Assembly: GCA_903906365.1 (NCBI GenBank)
Contig: CAIVKC010000018.1
Coordinates: 1-64,000 of the forward strand
Length of the DNA: 64,000 nt
Reading direction: 5' to 3'
Source of the DNA: an uncultured Bacteroidota bacterium
Lineage (GTDB): Bacteria > Bacteroidota > Bacteroidia > Chitinophagales > Chitinophagaceae
Shown here piece by piece: positions 41,420 through 51,259 of the stretch (position 1 is the stretch's first letter; each line of letters opens with the position of its first letter). The translations under genes and the position numbers were made by a program. Under the pieces are notes generated by a model. The model searched no databases, was not told the DNA's origin, and saw nothing but the letters and a program-made list of their open reading frames with translations.

Positions 41420-43267
41420 TCAGTACCCGCGGATATTTTTCCCTTCCATGAAATTGATGAAGGCTTTATTGACCACCCGGTTTCCCCCGGGGGTCGGATA
41501 GTTGCCGGTAAAATACCAGTCGCCCGTATTGGTCGGACAGGCCAGGTGAAGGGATTCAATGGTCTGGTAAATAACCTGGACGGGTATATTGCATTCCGGC
41601 GGTGTAATCAGCCGCGCGATCTTATCGGAGATTTCTTCTGTGGTGAATGGCTTGTAGACGTTGCGGACCACATTTTCGGTATCCAGCTGCCCGAGACGCT
41701 GCATTTCCCTGCACCGTTCATAGAGTTCCTGCAGGCAGTCGTCCATTCCCCTTTCACGCATCAGGTCTATGGCCGCACGGAAGGCGATAAAATCCCCCAG
41801 TTTGCTCATGTCTATGCCATAGCAGTCGGGGTATCGTATCTGCGGGGCGCTGGAGATAACGATGATTTTTTTGGGCTCCAGCCTGGCCAGCATGCGTACG
41901 ATGCTTTCCTTGAGGGTTGTCCCGCGCACAATGGAGTCGTCAATGACAACCAGCGTATCCACGCCTTTTTCCACCGTGCCATAGGTTACGTCATAGACGT
42001 GCTGCACCATTTCATTGCGGCTAACGTCCGCGGTGATGAAAGTGCGCATCTTCACATCCTTGATCGCTATTTTCTCTATCCGTATTTTGCGGTTGATCAT
42101 CTCCGAGAGTTTCTCCTCGGTGATATCCTTACCCCAGGAAAGAATGCGCTGGATTTTTATTTTTTTCAAATAGTCTTCCATTCCCTTCCAAAGCCCGAAA
42201 AAGGCAACTTCCGCAGTATTGGGAATGAAGGAAAATATGGTGTTTTTCAGGTCATTGTCTATGGCATTGAGGACCTGCTCACTGAGGTTATATCCCAGGG
42301 CAATCCGCTCCCGGTAGATCTTTTCATCACTGCCCCTGGAAAAATAAATCCGTTCAAAGCTGCAGGCCCTTCTCTCCCTGGGTTCGAGGATCTTTTCCAC
42401 CGAAATATGGCCGTCCGACTTGGCAATCAGACCCATACCCGGCATGAGTTCCATGACTTCGTTTTCTCCCACATTGAATACCGTCCGGATGGCCGAACGC
42501 TCTGAAGCGGCCACAATCAGTTCGTCACTGATATAATAATAGGCAGGGCGGATGCCATTGGCATCCCGGAATACAAAGGCATCGCCGTTGCCGATCAGCC
42601 CTCCTACGGTAAAGCCACCGTCAAACAGGGGCACCGCCTTCCTCAACAAATCGGCCACGTCCAGGTTTTCGGGAGCATGCTCATCGGCCTTTACCAAAAA
42701 GTGATGGATGACCTCCATCATGGCGGCCAGGTCGCTTTGTTTCTGGAATTCGCCCGGTTCCATATTGACCAGTGAAAACAGTTCGTCGGTATTGATCAGG
42801 TTGAAATTGCCGGCCAGCGCCAGGTTGCGGGCGGGTATGGTATGCCGCTTTATGAAGGGGTGACAGAATTCAACGTTGTTTTTACCCTGGGTGCCGTAGC
42901 GGAGATGTCCGAGAAGCAGTTCGCCCAGGCAGGAGATATGGCCCTTCATCAGCCCGGGGTGCTTGGCAATATCGGGCTGGTATTTTTCAAGCTCCCTGAT
43001 TTCCTCATGTATTTTGGAGAAAATATCGGCAATCGGCTGGTTGGCGCTGCTTCGGATCCGGTGCAAAAAGGGATGTCCCGGCTCTATATTCAGTTTTACG
43101 GTAGCCACGCCCGCGCCGTCCTGTCCGCGGTTATGCTGCTTTTCCATCAGCAGGTACAGCTTGTTCAAGCCGTAGAGTACTGTCCCGTATTTTTGTAAAT
43201 AGTAGGAAAACGGTTTTCGGAGCCGGATGAATGCCAGACCGCATTCATGTTTTATTTCATCGCTCAT
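41420..43267 (-). CDS. purF: Amidophosphoribosyltransferase (Bacteroidota long form)
   Basis: First committed enzyme of purine synthesis: glutamine plus PRPP gives phosphoribosylamine. The 615-residue protein is longer than the usual ~500 residues, a form I associate with Bacteroidota, which often carry a second standard PurF. The class-II glutaminase domain has its nucleophile as Cys9 (KHECGLAFI), so an eight-residue propeptide would be removed. RGQDGAG and GHLRYGTQG follow. The phosphoribosyltransferase domain has the PRPP loop VVIDDSIVRGTTL near residue 440. A TAACTTTG box lies just before the ATG. Whether it is the main or an auxiliary enzyme depends on the rest of the genome. Confidence 0.9.
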   Translation of the reverse strand: MSDEIKHECGLAFIRLRKPFSYYLQKYGTVLYGLNKLYLLMEKQHNRGQDGAGVATVKLNIEPGHPFLHRIRSSANQPIADIFSKIHEEIRELEKYQPDIAKHPGLMKGHISCLGELLLGHLRYGTQGKNNVEFCHPFIKRHTIPARNLALAGNFNLINTDELFSLVNMEPGEFQKQSDLAAMMEVIHHFLVKADEHAPENLDVADLLRKAVPLFDGGFTVGGLIGNGDAFVFRDANGIRPAYYYISDELIVAASERSAIRTVFNVGENEVMELMPGMGLIAKSDGHISVEKILEPRERRACSFERIYFSRGSDEKIYRERIALGYNLSEQVLNAIDNDLKNTIFSFIPNTAEVAFFGLWKGMEDYLKKIKIQRILSWGKDITEEKLSEMINRKIRIEKIAIKDVKMRTFITADVSRNEMVQHVYDVTYGTVEKGVDTLVVIDDSIVRGTTLKESIVRMLARLEPKKIIVISSAPQIRYPDCYGIDMSKLGDFIAFRAAIDLMRERGMDDCLQELYERCREMQRLGQLDTENVVRNVYKPFTTEEISDKIARLITPPECNIPVQVIYQTIESLHLACPTNTGDWYFTGNYPTPGGNRVVNKAFINFMEGKNIRGY

Positions 43268-43283
43268 GCAAAAAAATGAACCG

Positions 43284-43291
43284 CAAAGTTA
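43284..43291 (-). promoter_or_regulatory. TAACTTTG -7 box of purF
   Basis: On the minus strand TAACTTTG ends 16 bp before the purF ATG at 43267. The -33 region is weak. Spacing to the ATG matches that of several other genes in this window (korB, the thiosulfate operon). Confidence 0.45.
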
Positions 43292-43341
43292 GGGCTAAAT
43301 TCCCTAAGAATGGAAACAGATTACAAAGAAGCGGCTCTAAA

Positions 43342-43377
43342 AGGAGTTTCCCCGGTCTGGTTTGGTACCGGGGAAAC
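43342..43377 (-). terminator. Hairpin terminator of the PAS-kinase/regulator operon
   Basis: GTTTCCCCGGT (43346-43356) and ACCGGGGAAAC (43367-43377) form a perfect 11-bp stem with a ten-base loop. It begins 16 bp after the response-regulator stop and on the minus strand is followed by TCCTTTT, a modest T-run. It separates this operon from purF, whose promoter lies immediately beyond. Confidence 0.65.
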
Positions 43378-43392
43378 GGATGCGTTATGTGG

Positions 43393-44034
43393 CTAAAAAT
43401 AAGTCGCTGAGGTATTTATGAAATTTACCAGGGAAGCAGAATTCTTGAGTTTGAGTTTTTTGAGGATATTATGACGGTGCACTTCCACTGTTTTCAGGGA
43501 TATGTTCAGGCTGTTGGCGATTTCCTTGGAGGAAAGTCCTTCCTTGATCAGGTTAATGATCTGCATTTCCCTTTCGGTCAGCGTGTTAATATTGGGGGAA
43601 TTTTCCTTTTCATCCAGTAACTGGTCTGAGATGATGTTTTTGATCTCATCACAGATGTATTTATTCCCCTGGTGTACTTCCAGTATGGCCTGTATCATCT
43701 CTTCCTTGGAGGAGTTTTTGGTCACATATCCGCGGGCACCCATTTGCAGCATTTTTTTCGCATAGGCCGGCTGGGAATGCATGGAAACCCCGATGATCCT
43801 GGAAGCAGGGGATATCTTCCTTATTTTCTGGGTGGCCTCCAGCCCGGAAAAAGGAGTCATGTTGATATCCATCAGCACGATGTCGGGATGTTTTAGCCTG
43901 GCTAAATCCACCGCCTCTTCGGCATCCCCGCATTCTGCGATGACCTGAAAACGCGGATCACTGTCCAGGATATAACTCCAGGTCTCCCGGATGAGCTTGT
44001 GGTCATCTGCAATCATGATTCGAATTTTGTTCAT
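43393..44034 (-). CDS. NarL/FixJ-type response regulator
   Basis: A 213-residue response regulator, partner of the PAS/GAF kinase whose stop codon lies 10 bp upstream. The receiver domain has the DD pair at about 10-11 (IMIADDHKL), phospho-acceptor Asp56 in VLMDINM and the YVTKNSS lysine. The LuxR-type helix-turn-helix is at about 148-205 (LTEREMQIINLIKEG ... KTVEVHRHNILKKL). Expressed from the same message and ended by the hairpin at 43342-43377. Targets unknown. Confidence 0.93.
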   Translation of the reverse strand: MNKIRIMIADDHKLIRETWSYILDSDPRFQVIAECGDAEEAVDLARLKHPDIVLMDINMTPFSGLEATQKIRKISPASRIIGVSMHSQPAYAKKMLQMGARGYVTKNSSKEEMIQAILEVHQGNKYICDEIKNIISDQLLDEKENSPNINTLTEREMQIINLIKEGLSSKEIANSLNISLKTVEVHRHNILKKLKLKNSASLVNFINTSATYF

Positions 44035-44044
44035 AAGATTCTGT

Positions 44045-46654
44045 TTATAGGTTATTGATTGGTATTTGTACGTTTAATTTACAGCCTTCCCCCTCTGCCG
44101 ACACGATGGAAACCTTGCCTCCGAACAAATCAGCACGGCTGATGATATTGGAGAGCCCCATCCCCTTTTTTCCCTTGATCCTGGATGGTTCAAATCCCCT
44201 TCCGTCATCGGTAATAAAGAGCTCAATCCGGTTTTCGGCTTCCACCAGGACCAGTTCGATGATCAGATTCCGGGCTTCGGAATGCTTGAGGACATTGTTG
44301 ACCTGTTCCTGGATGATCCTGAAGAGCATCAGCTTTTGCTGGTCCCCGATCCGGCTGTCAAAATCACCCACCGGGTAGAACTCGATATGGATGGCTTTGA
44401 TGGCCCGGATGTTTTCAATGAGGTCGTGTATGGAATCGAGCAGCCCCAGGTCACCGATACTGGGAGGAACCAAAGAACGGGAAATATTACGTATCTCGGT
44501 AATGGCCTGGGTGATATTTTTGGCACTTCTTGCAATCAGGTTAGTGCGTTCGGCTTCATCACTGCCGGCCAGTTCCAGGTAGAGTTTGGTGGTGGAAAGG
44601 ATCTGGTTGACATTATCGTGCAGTTCCTTCCCGATCTCGGCCCTTTCCCGCTCCTGGGCATCGACCACCGCCTGTACGATCATTTTTTGCTTGTTGAGTT
44701 CCTGCTGGAGGAGCTTCTGTTCCATGGCCCTTTTTTCGGTAATGTCCTGCATGGAGCCGACCATTCGAACCGGCTGGCCATTCTTGTCGAAAATCAGAAA
44801 GCCGCGGTTGGATATCAAAACATATTTGCCGTTGGCCTTCCGGAAACGGTATTCCTCCAGCCAGAGGCCTCTTTTCTTTTGGCCGATAAAGGCAGTCAGC
44901 CCGTCGATCACCCGCCGGGCATCTTCGGGATGCAGATGGGCTTCCCAGAAGCCCCTTGTATTGACTTCCTTGCCGGATTTAAAGCCAAACTGGGTATAAA
45001 ATCCCTCGCTCCAGAAGGGTATCTGGGATTTTAACTCCAAATCCCAGATCACGTCATTGGTGGCCTTGATGGCCAGCAGGTATCTTTCGTTGCTGATCTT
45101 TATTTTTTCCTCCGCCCGCTTGCTTTCCAGAATGATCAGGATGAGGTTGGCTGCCCGGACCAGCACGGCCATGTCCAGGTCGTTGGGAGATTTCACGTAG
45201 CTATAATACATGGCGAAGGTGGCCAGCACCTGTCCTGAGTTATCCAGAATCGGCAGGGACCAGCAGGCAGCCAGGTTATAGGCCGCAGCCAGGTCCCTGT
45301 AGGTTGCCCAAAGCGGATCGCTGGCAATATCGGAGACGATCACCGCCTTTTTGGTATAAGCAGCCGTGCCGCAGCTGCAGGCGGAAGGGCCGGCATTGAT
45401 GCCATTGATGGCCTCGCAATAGGGTTTTGGCAGGCTGGGTGCAGAGAGGTGATGCAGGGTGCTCCCGTCCTCGCTGACCAGCAGCACCGAACAAAGCATG
45501 CCTGGAAATATCTTTTCTATGCCCTCCAGGAAGTAATCCACCGTGGTGGGCAGGCTGGCCTGCTGGTTGGAATTGATTTCCAGCACCTTTTTCTCCAGTT
45601 CAAGCAGCATTTCATGGAATTTTCGCCTGCTCACATCCTTGAAATAGACAAAGAGATCCCTGGAAACCGGATAAGTATTCATTTCCAGCCATCTTCCCTG
45701 GCGGGGAACATAGTATTCACGGGTAAAGGTGCTTTTTTCCTGGCCGGCCTTTTTGAAGGCAAGGACCGTGTCTGCTCCCATGAAGGGGGGGAGTCTGCCC
45801 TCCACGCTGCTGCCAGCCAGGCTCAGGGCCGGCTGTTCGAGGATCTGCGCTGCTTTGTGGTTGCAGAACAGGACATGCAGGTTTTGATCCAGCAGGAAAT
45901 ATCCCTCGGTGATGCTGTCCAGGACCGTATTGATTTGTTCGGGGTCCTGCAGGGGAGGGTTTAGCAGGCCTGCGGGATGGGTGCCCGGATGTGCCCCCAG
46001 GAGCTTACCCACCGACAGCAGGCCGCCACTTTTCAGCAGGGTGGCTGTCCAGGCGATTTTTCTAATGGATCCGTCCCGGGCGATGAAGCGGTTCTCAAAA
46101 GACAGGGGACCCGGCTTTGCGGGGATAAAAAAATCAGGACCCGGCCTATATGGCCGGTCGGAAGGGTCCAGCAGGCTGGCGTAGGGAACCCCCAGGAGTT
46201 CCTCTTTGCTGTATCCCAACAGTGCGCAGAATACCTGGTTGACAGAAAGCAGCCTGCCTGTGGGGCCAAATATGCAGCAGATTTCCCGGCTTAAGGCAAA
46301 AAAATCGTCCGTTTCCCCGCCTCCGGAGGCTTCAAAGGGTTCGTTTTCCGCGCTGTTTCTGCCAGCAGAAGACTGTGTAAGGGCTTCCCCCAGTTGAGGG
46401 GCTTCGGAAAGCAGCCTTTCCCCGGCCTGTACCGCAGCGGCGGCGACCCGGGGTTGAGCGGTATGCAAAGGGGTATTGAAAGCGGGAAGAATAGGTTGGT
46501 TAAAAAGGGCCCGAAATCCTTGCGACAGGGATAAAAAGGTCCGTTTTGAGTCAGTTTGAATCAAATAGGGGATGATGAATTCACCAGGCTCCGACCAGGG
46601 TTTTCTTGCAGTAATCAACATAAAATTGATATTGGTGCGGGGGCAAACGGGCAT
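44045..46654 (-). CDS. Cytoplasmic PAS/GAF sensor histidine kinase
   Basis: An 869-residue soluble histidine kinase with no transmembrane segment, so it senses an internal signal. In order: a PAS domain around 115-235 (LLSVNQVFCALLGYSKEELLG), a second PAS around 240-350, a GAF domain around 370-520 with several cysteines (SACSCGTAAY), a third PAS/PAC around 525-645, HisKA_3 with the phospho-accepting His in EIGKELHDNVNQI near residue 677, and a HATPase with ITDDGRGFEPS. The first ~110 residues are unlike known domains, and the start (ATG 46654 versus 46621) is uncertain. The regulator follows 10 bp downstream. The GAF cysteines could point to redox or metal sensing, which is speculative. Confidence 0.88.
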   Translation of the reverse strand: MPVCPRTNINFMLITARKPWSEPGEFIIPYLIQTDSKRTFLSLSQGFRALFNQPILPAFNTPLHTAQPRVAAAAVQAGERLLSEAPQLGEALTQSSAGRNSAENEPFEASGGGETDDFFALSREICCIFGPTGRLLSVNQVFCALLGYSKEELLGVPYASLLDPSDRPYRPGPDFFIPAKPGPLSFENRFIARDGSIRKIAWTATLLKSGGLLSVGKLLGAHPGTHPAGLLNPPLQDPEQINTVLDSITEGYFLLDQNLHVLFCNHKAAQILEQPALSLAGSSVEGRLPPFMGADTVLAFKKAGQEKSTFTREYYVPRQGRWLEMNTYPVSRDLFVYFKDVSRRKFHEMLLELEKKVLEINSNQQASLPTTVDYFLEGIEKIFPGMLCSVLLVSEDGSTLHHLSAPSLPKPYCEAINGINAGPSACSCGTAAYTKKAVIVSDIASDPLWATYRDLAAAYNLAACWSLPILDNSGQVLATFAMYYSYVKSPNDLDMAVLVRAANLILIILESKRAEEKIKISNERYLLAIKATNDVIWDLELKSQIPFWSEGFYTQFGFKSGKEVNTRGFWEAHLHPEDARRVIDGLTAFIGQKKRGLWLEEYRFRKANGKYVLISNRGFLIFDKNGQPVRMVGSMQDITEKRAMEQKLLQQELNKQKMIVQAVVDAQERERAEIGKELHDNVNQILSTTKLYLELAGSDEAERTNLIARSAKNITQAITEIRNISRSLVPPSIGDLGLLDSIHDLIENIRAIKAIHIEFYPVGDFDSRIGDQQKLMLFRIIQEQVNNVLKHSEARNLIIELVLVEAENRIELFITDDGRGFEPSRIKGKKGMGLSNIISRADLFGGKVSIVSAEGEGCKLNVQIPINNL

Positions 46655-46797
46655 CAGTTAGATCAATCAAAGATCAATCTATTGACCTGACATAAAAGCT
46701 ACAGCTAATTTCACTATTAAATTACTACTAAGGAATGTAAAAACAGAATTAGTTCGAGCTTTTAGTGGATTATAGGTGTTAATCCTTAATCAGCCGA

Positions 46798-48159
46798 TTA
46801 ATTACTGACCACGGCGGCATTCTGCATCCATTTGGAAAGGTTGCTGCAATGCTTGAAATCCTTGTCAATCATGATGTAAATCGTGGGAATCTTGGTTGTG
46901 AACCATTTTTGGAGGGCAGCCTGCTTTTTTTCGTCCAGGGCACGCTGGCTGATGGTATTATAATCGTCATTGAGGTTTTCCCTGTGGGGATCCGACTTGG
47001 TCAGGATGTGGATGATACGCACACCTTTTTTGCCCTTTTCATCGGTAAAAGGAGTGGGTTTGGAATATTGTCCCGGTTTAAGATCTTCATTTTTAAGCAT
47101 TAAGACAATGTCTTTGTCGAGCTTGTCGATGGCAAGGTAGGTTGATCCGTCCCGGCCCATTTTCATGCCGCCGGTGAATTTGGCCGTCGGGTCTTCGCTG
47201 TAATGCTGCACGGCGTCCTTGAAACTGATGCTGCCGGCCAGCAGTCGCATCCGGATGGAATCCAGCCTGCTAATGGCTTCATTGGTCTCCGGTTCGGTGA
47301 TCTCCGGAATGCGCAGGATATGGCGGATGACGGCATCATCGCCATTGCGGCTCACCATCTGGATGATATGGTAGCCGAACTGGGTCTTAATGACCGGGGA
47401 AACCTGCCCGTCCTTGAGGCGGAAGGCTGCGGCCAGAAAAGTGGGATCCCACTGCTTGTCACTGCGGTTGAGCTGGTATTCTCCGCCTTTTTCCTTACTG
47501 CCCGGGTCATCGGAATAGAACCTGGCCAGGGCGTCGAATTTCTTGGTGCCGGCTTCCACCTGCCTTTTGAAGTCGGAAAGCTGTTCTATCACCAGCAGTT
47601 CAATGTCCCTGGAGGCCTTGGGGTACAGTACTATTTCCCCGATCTGTAATTCGGACTCATAGAACTGCAGGCTGTCTTTGGGTATTTTATCGTAGTATTC
47701 CTTTACCTCGGTGGGAGTGATCTTCACGTCTTCGACGATCTTGTTTTGCATACCCTGCGAAAGGCGCTCTTCCTTGATGGGCTGGCGCATGTCTTCTTTG
47801 AGCTGGTAAATGGTTCGCCCGGCGATTTGTTCCAGGGCCTCCTTACTGCCGTATACCCCGATGAAATACCGGATCTTCTGATCCAGCTGCGCGTCCACTT
47901 CCTCCTCGCTGACCGGGATGGAATCCCTTTCGGCCTGCATGACCATGGCTTTCTGGATCAGCATACGGTCCAGCACCATGCATTCTTCGGGTGCCTGGCC
48001 GCCCTGGCGCACGATATCTTCAATGGCGTTCTTGATCTCAGAGCGAAGTATGATCTTATCCCCCACTATTCCTGCGATCTTATCGGCTACTATTTTCTGC
48101 TGCGCAAACAGGGCAGAGCCAGCAAAAAATGATAACAATAACAGGATAAATCTATTCAT
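46798..48159 (-). CDS. surA: Periplasmic SurA-like peptidyl-prolyl isomerase
   Basis: Chaperone and parvulin-type prolyl isomerase that escorts outer-membrane proteins through the periplasm. The 453-residue protein has a signal peptide (MNRFILLLLSFFAGSALFAQ), a SurA N-terminal chaperone region (DKIAGIVGDKIILRSEI to about 165) and two PpiC-type parvulin domains at about 175-275 and 280-385; the first contains YSDDPGSKEKGGEY and FGYHIIQM. Length is close to E. coli SurA. It lies about 115 bp downstream of infB on the same strand, so it may be read from the rimP-nusA-infB message. Confidence 0.88.
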   Translation of the reverse strand: MNRFILLLLSFFAGSALFAQQKIVADKIAGIVGDKIILRSEIKNAIEDIVRQGGQAPEECMVLDRMLIQKAMVMQAERDSIPVSEEEVDAQLDQKIRYFIGVYGSKEALEQIAGRTIYQLKEDMRQPIKEERLSQGMQNKIVEDVKITPTEVKEYYDKIPKDSLQFYESELQIGEIVLYPKASRDIELLVIEQLSDFKRQVEAGTKKFDALARFYSDDPGSKEKGGEYQLNRSDKQWDPTFLAAAFRLKDGQVSPVIKTQFGYHIIQMVSRNGDDAVIRHILRIPEITEPETNEAISRLDSIRMRLLAGSISFKDAVQHYSEDPTAKFTGGMKMGRDGSTYLAIDKLDKDIVLMLKNEDLKPGQYSKPTPFTDEKGKKGVRIIHILTKSDPHRENLNDDYNTISQRALDEKKQAALQKWFTTKIPTIYIMIDKDFKHCSNLSKWMQNAAVVSN

Positions 48160-48273
48160 ATCAGGTGTATAGAATTCAAAAATAATTTCATCCCGCCGGA
48201 TTAACCGCAGGGGCCGTCAATTTAACAAAAGCTTAAGTGCGCAGCCGGCTTCCCCAAAGGGGCTCCGTGCCCA

Positions 48274-51171
48274 TCAGAGCGTACGTTTAACCTCTTCCTC
48301 TTCATAGGCTTCCACGATATCTCCGACCTTAATATCATTATAATTTTTAATAACAAGTCCGCATTCCATGCTCGAAGAAACTTCCTTGACGTCGTCTTTG
48401 AACCGTTTGAGGGATGCCAGTTCCGCGGTGGCACCTTCGGATGTCGGATAAATTACGATGCCATCGCGTACCAGCCGGATTTTTGCATTGCGGTAGATCT
48501 TACCGTCCAGTACAAAACAACCGGCCACCGTGGCCTTATCGAATTTGAAGACATTTCTGACTTCCACATTGGCCACCACCTTCTCCTGGATCTTCGGTTC
48601 CAGCATGCCTTCCATGGCGCTTTTGATTTCCTCAATGGCGTTATAGATGATCGAATAGGTCTTGATTTCCACCCCTTCGCTTTCCGCCAGGCGGGATGCC
48701 TGCAGGGAAGGACGGACGTTGAAACCCACAATGACCGCATCGGAGGCCGTGGCCAGCAGGATATCACTTTCGGTGATGGCCCCAACAGCCTTGTGTACCA
48801 CGCGAACGGCAATCTCCTCGGTGGAGAGTTTTTGCAGCGAATCGCTGAGGGCTTCCACCGAACCATCCACATCGCCTTTGATGATGAGGTTGAGTTCCTT
48901 GAAGTTACCCAGGGCAAGCCTGCGGCCGATTTCATCGAGGGTAATGTGTTTTTTGGTGCGTATCCCCTGTTCGCGCAGCAGCTGGGCCCGCTTGTTGGCC
49001 GTTTCCTTGGCTTCGCTTTCATCCTCGTATACCCGGAACTTCTCACCGGCCTGCGGAGCGCCGTTGAGTCCCAGCAGCAGTACGGGCGTGGAAGGCGGGG
49101 CGTCCTCCACCCTTTTGTTGCGCTCGTTGAACATGGCCTTGATGCGTCCGTAATGCTGGCCGGAAACGACCAGGTCGCCGATACGCAGGGTGCCGTTTTG
49201 CACCAGTACGGTCGCCACATAACCGCGCCCCTTGTCCAGGGTGGCTTCGATGATGGTTCCCGAGGCATCCTTATGGGGGTTGGCCTTGAGGTCCAGCAGC
49301 TCGGCTTCCAGCAGGATTTTCTCCAGCAGCTGTTCGATATTGAGTCCCTTTTTGGCGGAGATTTCCTGGGACTGGAATTTACCACCCCAGCTTTCCACCA
49401 GCAGGTTCATGCCGGCCAGCTGTTCGTAAATGCGTTGGGGATTGGCGCCTTCCTTATCAATTTTGTTAATGGCAAAAATCATGGGAACGCCGGCAGCCTG
49501 GGCATGGCTGATGGCTTCCTTGGTCTGCGGCATGACCGCATCGTCTGCGGCAATGACAATGACAGCGATATCTGTCACCTGGGCACCGCGGGCACGCATG
49601 GCCGTAAAAGCCTCGTGACCGGGGGTATCCAGAAAGGCGATCTTCTTGCCACCGGCCAGCGTGACCTCGTAGGCGCCGATATGCTGGGTAATTCCACCGG
49701 CCTCTCCCGCCACGACCTTGGCCGAACGGATATAATCCAGCAGGGAGGTCTTTCCATGGTCCACATGTCCCATGATGGTCACAATGGGGGACCTGGGTTG
49801 AATATCTTCGGGATCGTCGTCCTCTTCTTCTTCTTCCATTTCCGCGGCGTCATCGATGCCGATGAATTCCACGGTATACCCGAATTCACCGGTAACCAGC
49901 TCAATGAGGTCAGCTTCCAGGCGCTGGTTGATGGAAACCATCATACCCAGGCCCATACATTTGCTGATAACATCCGCATAACTTACATCCATCAGGTTAG
50001 CCAGTTCACTGACGCTGATGAATTCAGTCACCTGCAGCTTGTTGTCTGCCTGCTCGTCGGTTCCCGACATTTCAGCCAGCTCATCCCTTTTGGCGCGCCG
50101 GTATTTTGCTTTCAGGCTTTTTCCACGTCCGCCGGCTCCGGCCAGCTTGGCCTGGGTCTGCCGGATTTTTTCCTGTATTTCCTTCTGGTCGATTTCCTTG
50201 ACTTCCCTGGGATGGGATGGCTTGGAGTCGGGTCTGCGGTTTGCACCGCCGCCGCCCTGCCGGTCGTTCTTGCGTATGGGGAACCGGTTGTTTCCCCCCT
50301 TCTCCTCGGTCCTGGGGGTTATTCCCGGGCCGGAACCGGGCAGGCTGCCCCGGGTCTTTTTTTCTATGGGTATCCGCTTGCGCTTTCTTTTTTCTTCAGC
50401 CGGTTTTGGCCTGGTATCGCTGTCCACCGGAAGCTCGATTTTGCCCAGAATCTTGGGCCCCTCGATTTTTTCTGCCTTGATGTTCTCAATGAACTGTACC
50501 TGGGCTTCGGCGACTGGCTCAGTCCTGGCCGCCGGGGCCATGGTCTTGGGTTCTTCCTCCCGGGAGACCGCCTGGGGGGCTTCGGTCACCGGTTCGGAAA
50601 CGGCTTCGGCGGCAGCCTGGAGTTTTTCAACAGGCTGTTCCGGCTGGGCTTCCTGGGCCGGGACTTCTTCTTCGGCCTTCTTTTTGGTGGCCTTTTTGGG
50701 GCGGGTGGACGAATCTATGGCCGACAGGTCGATTTTGTCCAGGACTTTTGGCCCTTCGATTTCCGGCGCTTCCAGTTTCACCACAGCGGGTTCTTCCCTG
50801 CGGGGTTCAGCGGGAGCCGCCACCACCTCTGGCTTGGGTGGCTCCTCGGCAATGATCTCCGGGACGACCACGACTTCCTTTATTTCCTTTTTGACTTCCT
50901 TTTTGAAAAGGATCGTCTCATCCTCTTTTTTCTTTTTGGCCTCCACACTGCTTCCTTTGGGCAGGTCAATCTGGTCGCTTTTGATCTTAGCCACCTTATC
51001 GCCCTGGAATTCCTGCTGTAAAGAGCGGTACATTTCCTCCGTCAGCTTGGACGTAGGCTTAAGATCCTCCTTACTGAAGCCTTTACCTACCAAAAAATCA
51101 ACCAGGGTATCTTTACCAATGTTGAATTCCTTGGCCGCGGCCATTAATCGTAATGTTGTTATTTCTGCCAT
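48274..51171 (-). CDS. infB: Translation initiation factor IF-2
   Basis: GTPase placing initiator tRNA on the 30S subunit. The 965-residue protein starts at ATG 51171 ([19 protein letters not shown], the IF2_N domain that reads the end of this region). About residues 70-380 are a Lys/Glu/Pro/Ala-rich linker of low complexity, long as in other Bacteroidota. The G domain begins near residue 465 with [14 protein letters not shown], then [16 protein letters not shown] and NKIDK. IF-2 beta-barrel domains complete the C-terminus. Third gene of the rimP-nusA-infB operon. A long antisense frame over this gene is a composition artefact. Confidence 0.97.
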   Translation of the reverse strand: MAEITTLRLMAAAKEFNIGKDTLVDFLVGKGFSKEDLKPTSKLTEEMYRSLQQEFQGDKVAKIKSDQIDLPKGSSVEAKKKKEDETILFKKEVKKEIKEVVVVPEIIAEEPPKPEVVAAPAEPRREEPAVVKLEAPEIEGPKVLDKIDLSAIDSSTRPKKATKKKAEEEVPAQEAQPEQPVEKLQAAAEAVSEPVTEAPQAVSREEEPKTMAPAARTEPVAEAQVQFIENIKAEKIEGPKILGKIELPVDSDTRPKPAEEKRKRKRIPIEKKTRGSLPGSGPGITPRTEEKGGNNRFPIRKNDRQGGGGANRRPDSKPSHPREVKEIDQKEIQEKIRQTQAKLAGAGGRGKSLKAKYRRAKRDELAEMSGTDEQADNKLQVTEFISVSELANLMDVSYADVISKCMGLGMMVSINQRLEADLIELVTGEFGYTVEFIGIDDAAEMEEEEEDDDPEDIQPRSPIVTIMGHVDHGKTSLLDYIRSAKVVAGEAGGITQHIGAYEVTLAGGKKIAFLDTPGHEAFTAMRARGAQVTDIAVIVIAADDAVMPQTKEAISHAQAAGVPMIFAINKIDKEGANPQRIYEQLAGMNLLVESWGGKFQSQEISAKKGLNIEQLLEKILLEAELLDLKANPHKDASGTIIEATLDKGRGYVATVLVQNGTLRIGDLVVSGQHYGRIKAMFNERNKRVEDAPPSTPVLLLGLNGAPQAGEKFRVYEDESEAKETANKRAQLLREQGIRTKKHITLDEIGRRLALGNFKELNLIIKGDVDGSVEALSDSLQKLSTEEIAVRVVHKAVGAITESDILLATASDAVIVGFNVRPSLQASRLAESEGVEIKTYSIIYNAIEEIKSAMEGMLEPKIQEKVVANVEVRNVFKFDKATVAGCFVLDGKIYRNAKIRLVRDGIVIYPTSEGATAELASLKRFKDDVKEVSSSMECGLVIKNYNDIKVGDIVEAYEEEEVKRTL

Positions 51172-51259
51172 AAATTCGTTGCCCAATATCCGCCTGCGGC
51201 GGATTATTTTTAGTTAAATCGTTCCCTGTTACAGCCGGCCTTCAGGCAAGGTCCGGTCA

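Noticed and set aside
48793-51021. 742-residue open frame on the plus strand opposite infB
   Set aside because: Antisense to a certain IF-2 gene; the frame is held open by the codon composition of infB, has no recognisable domain and no start signal.
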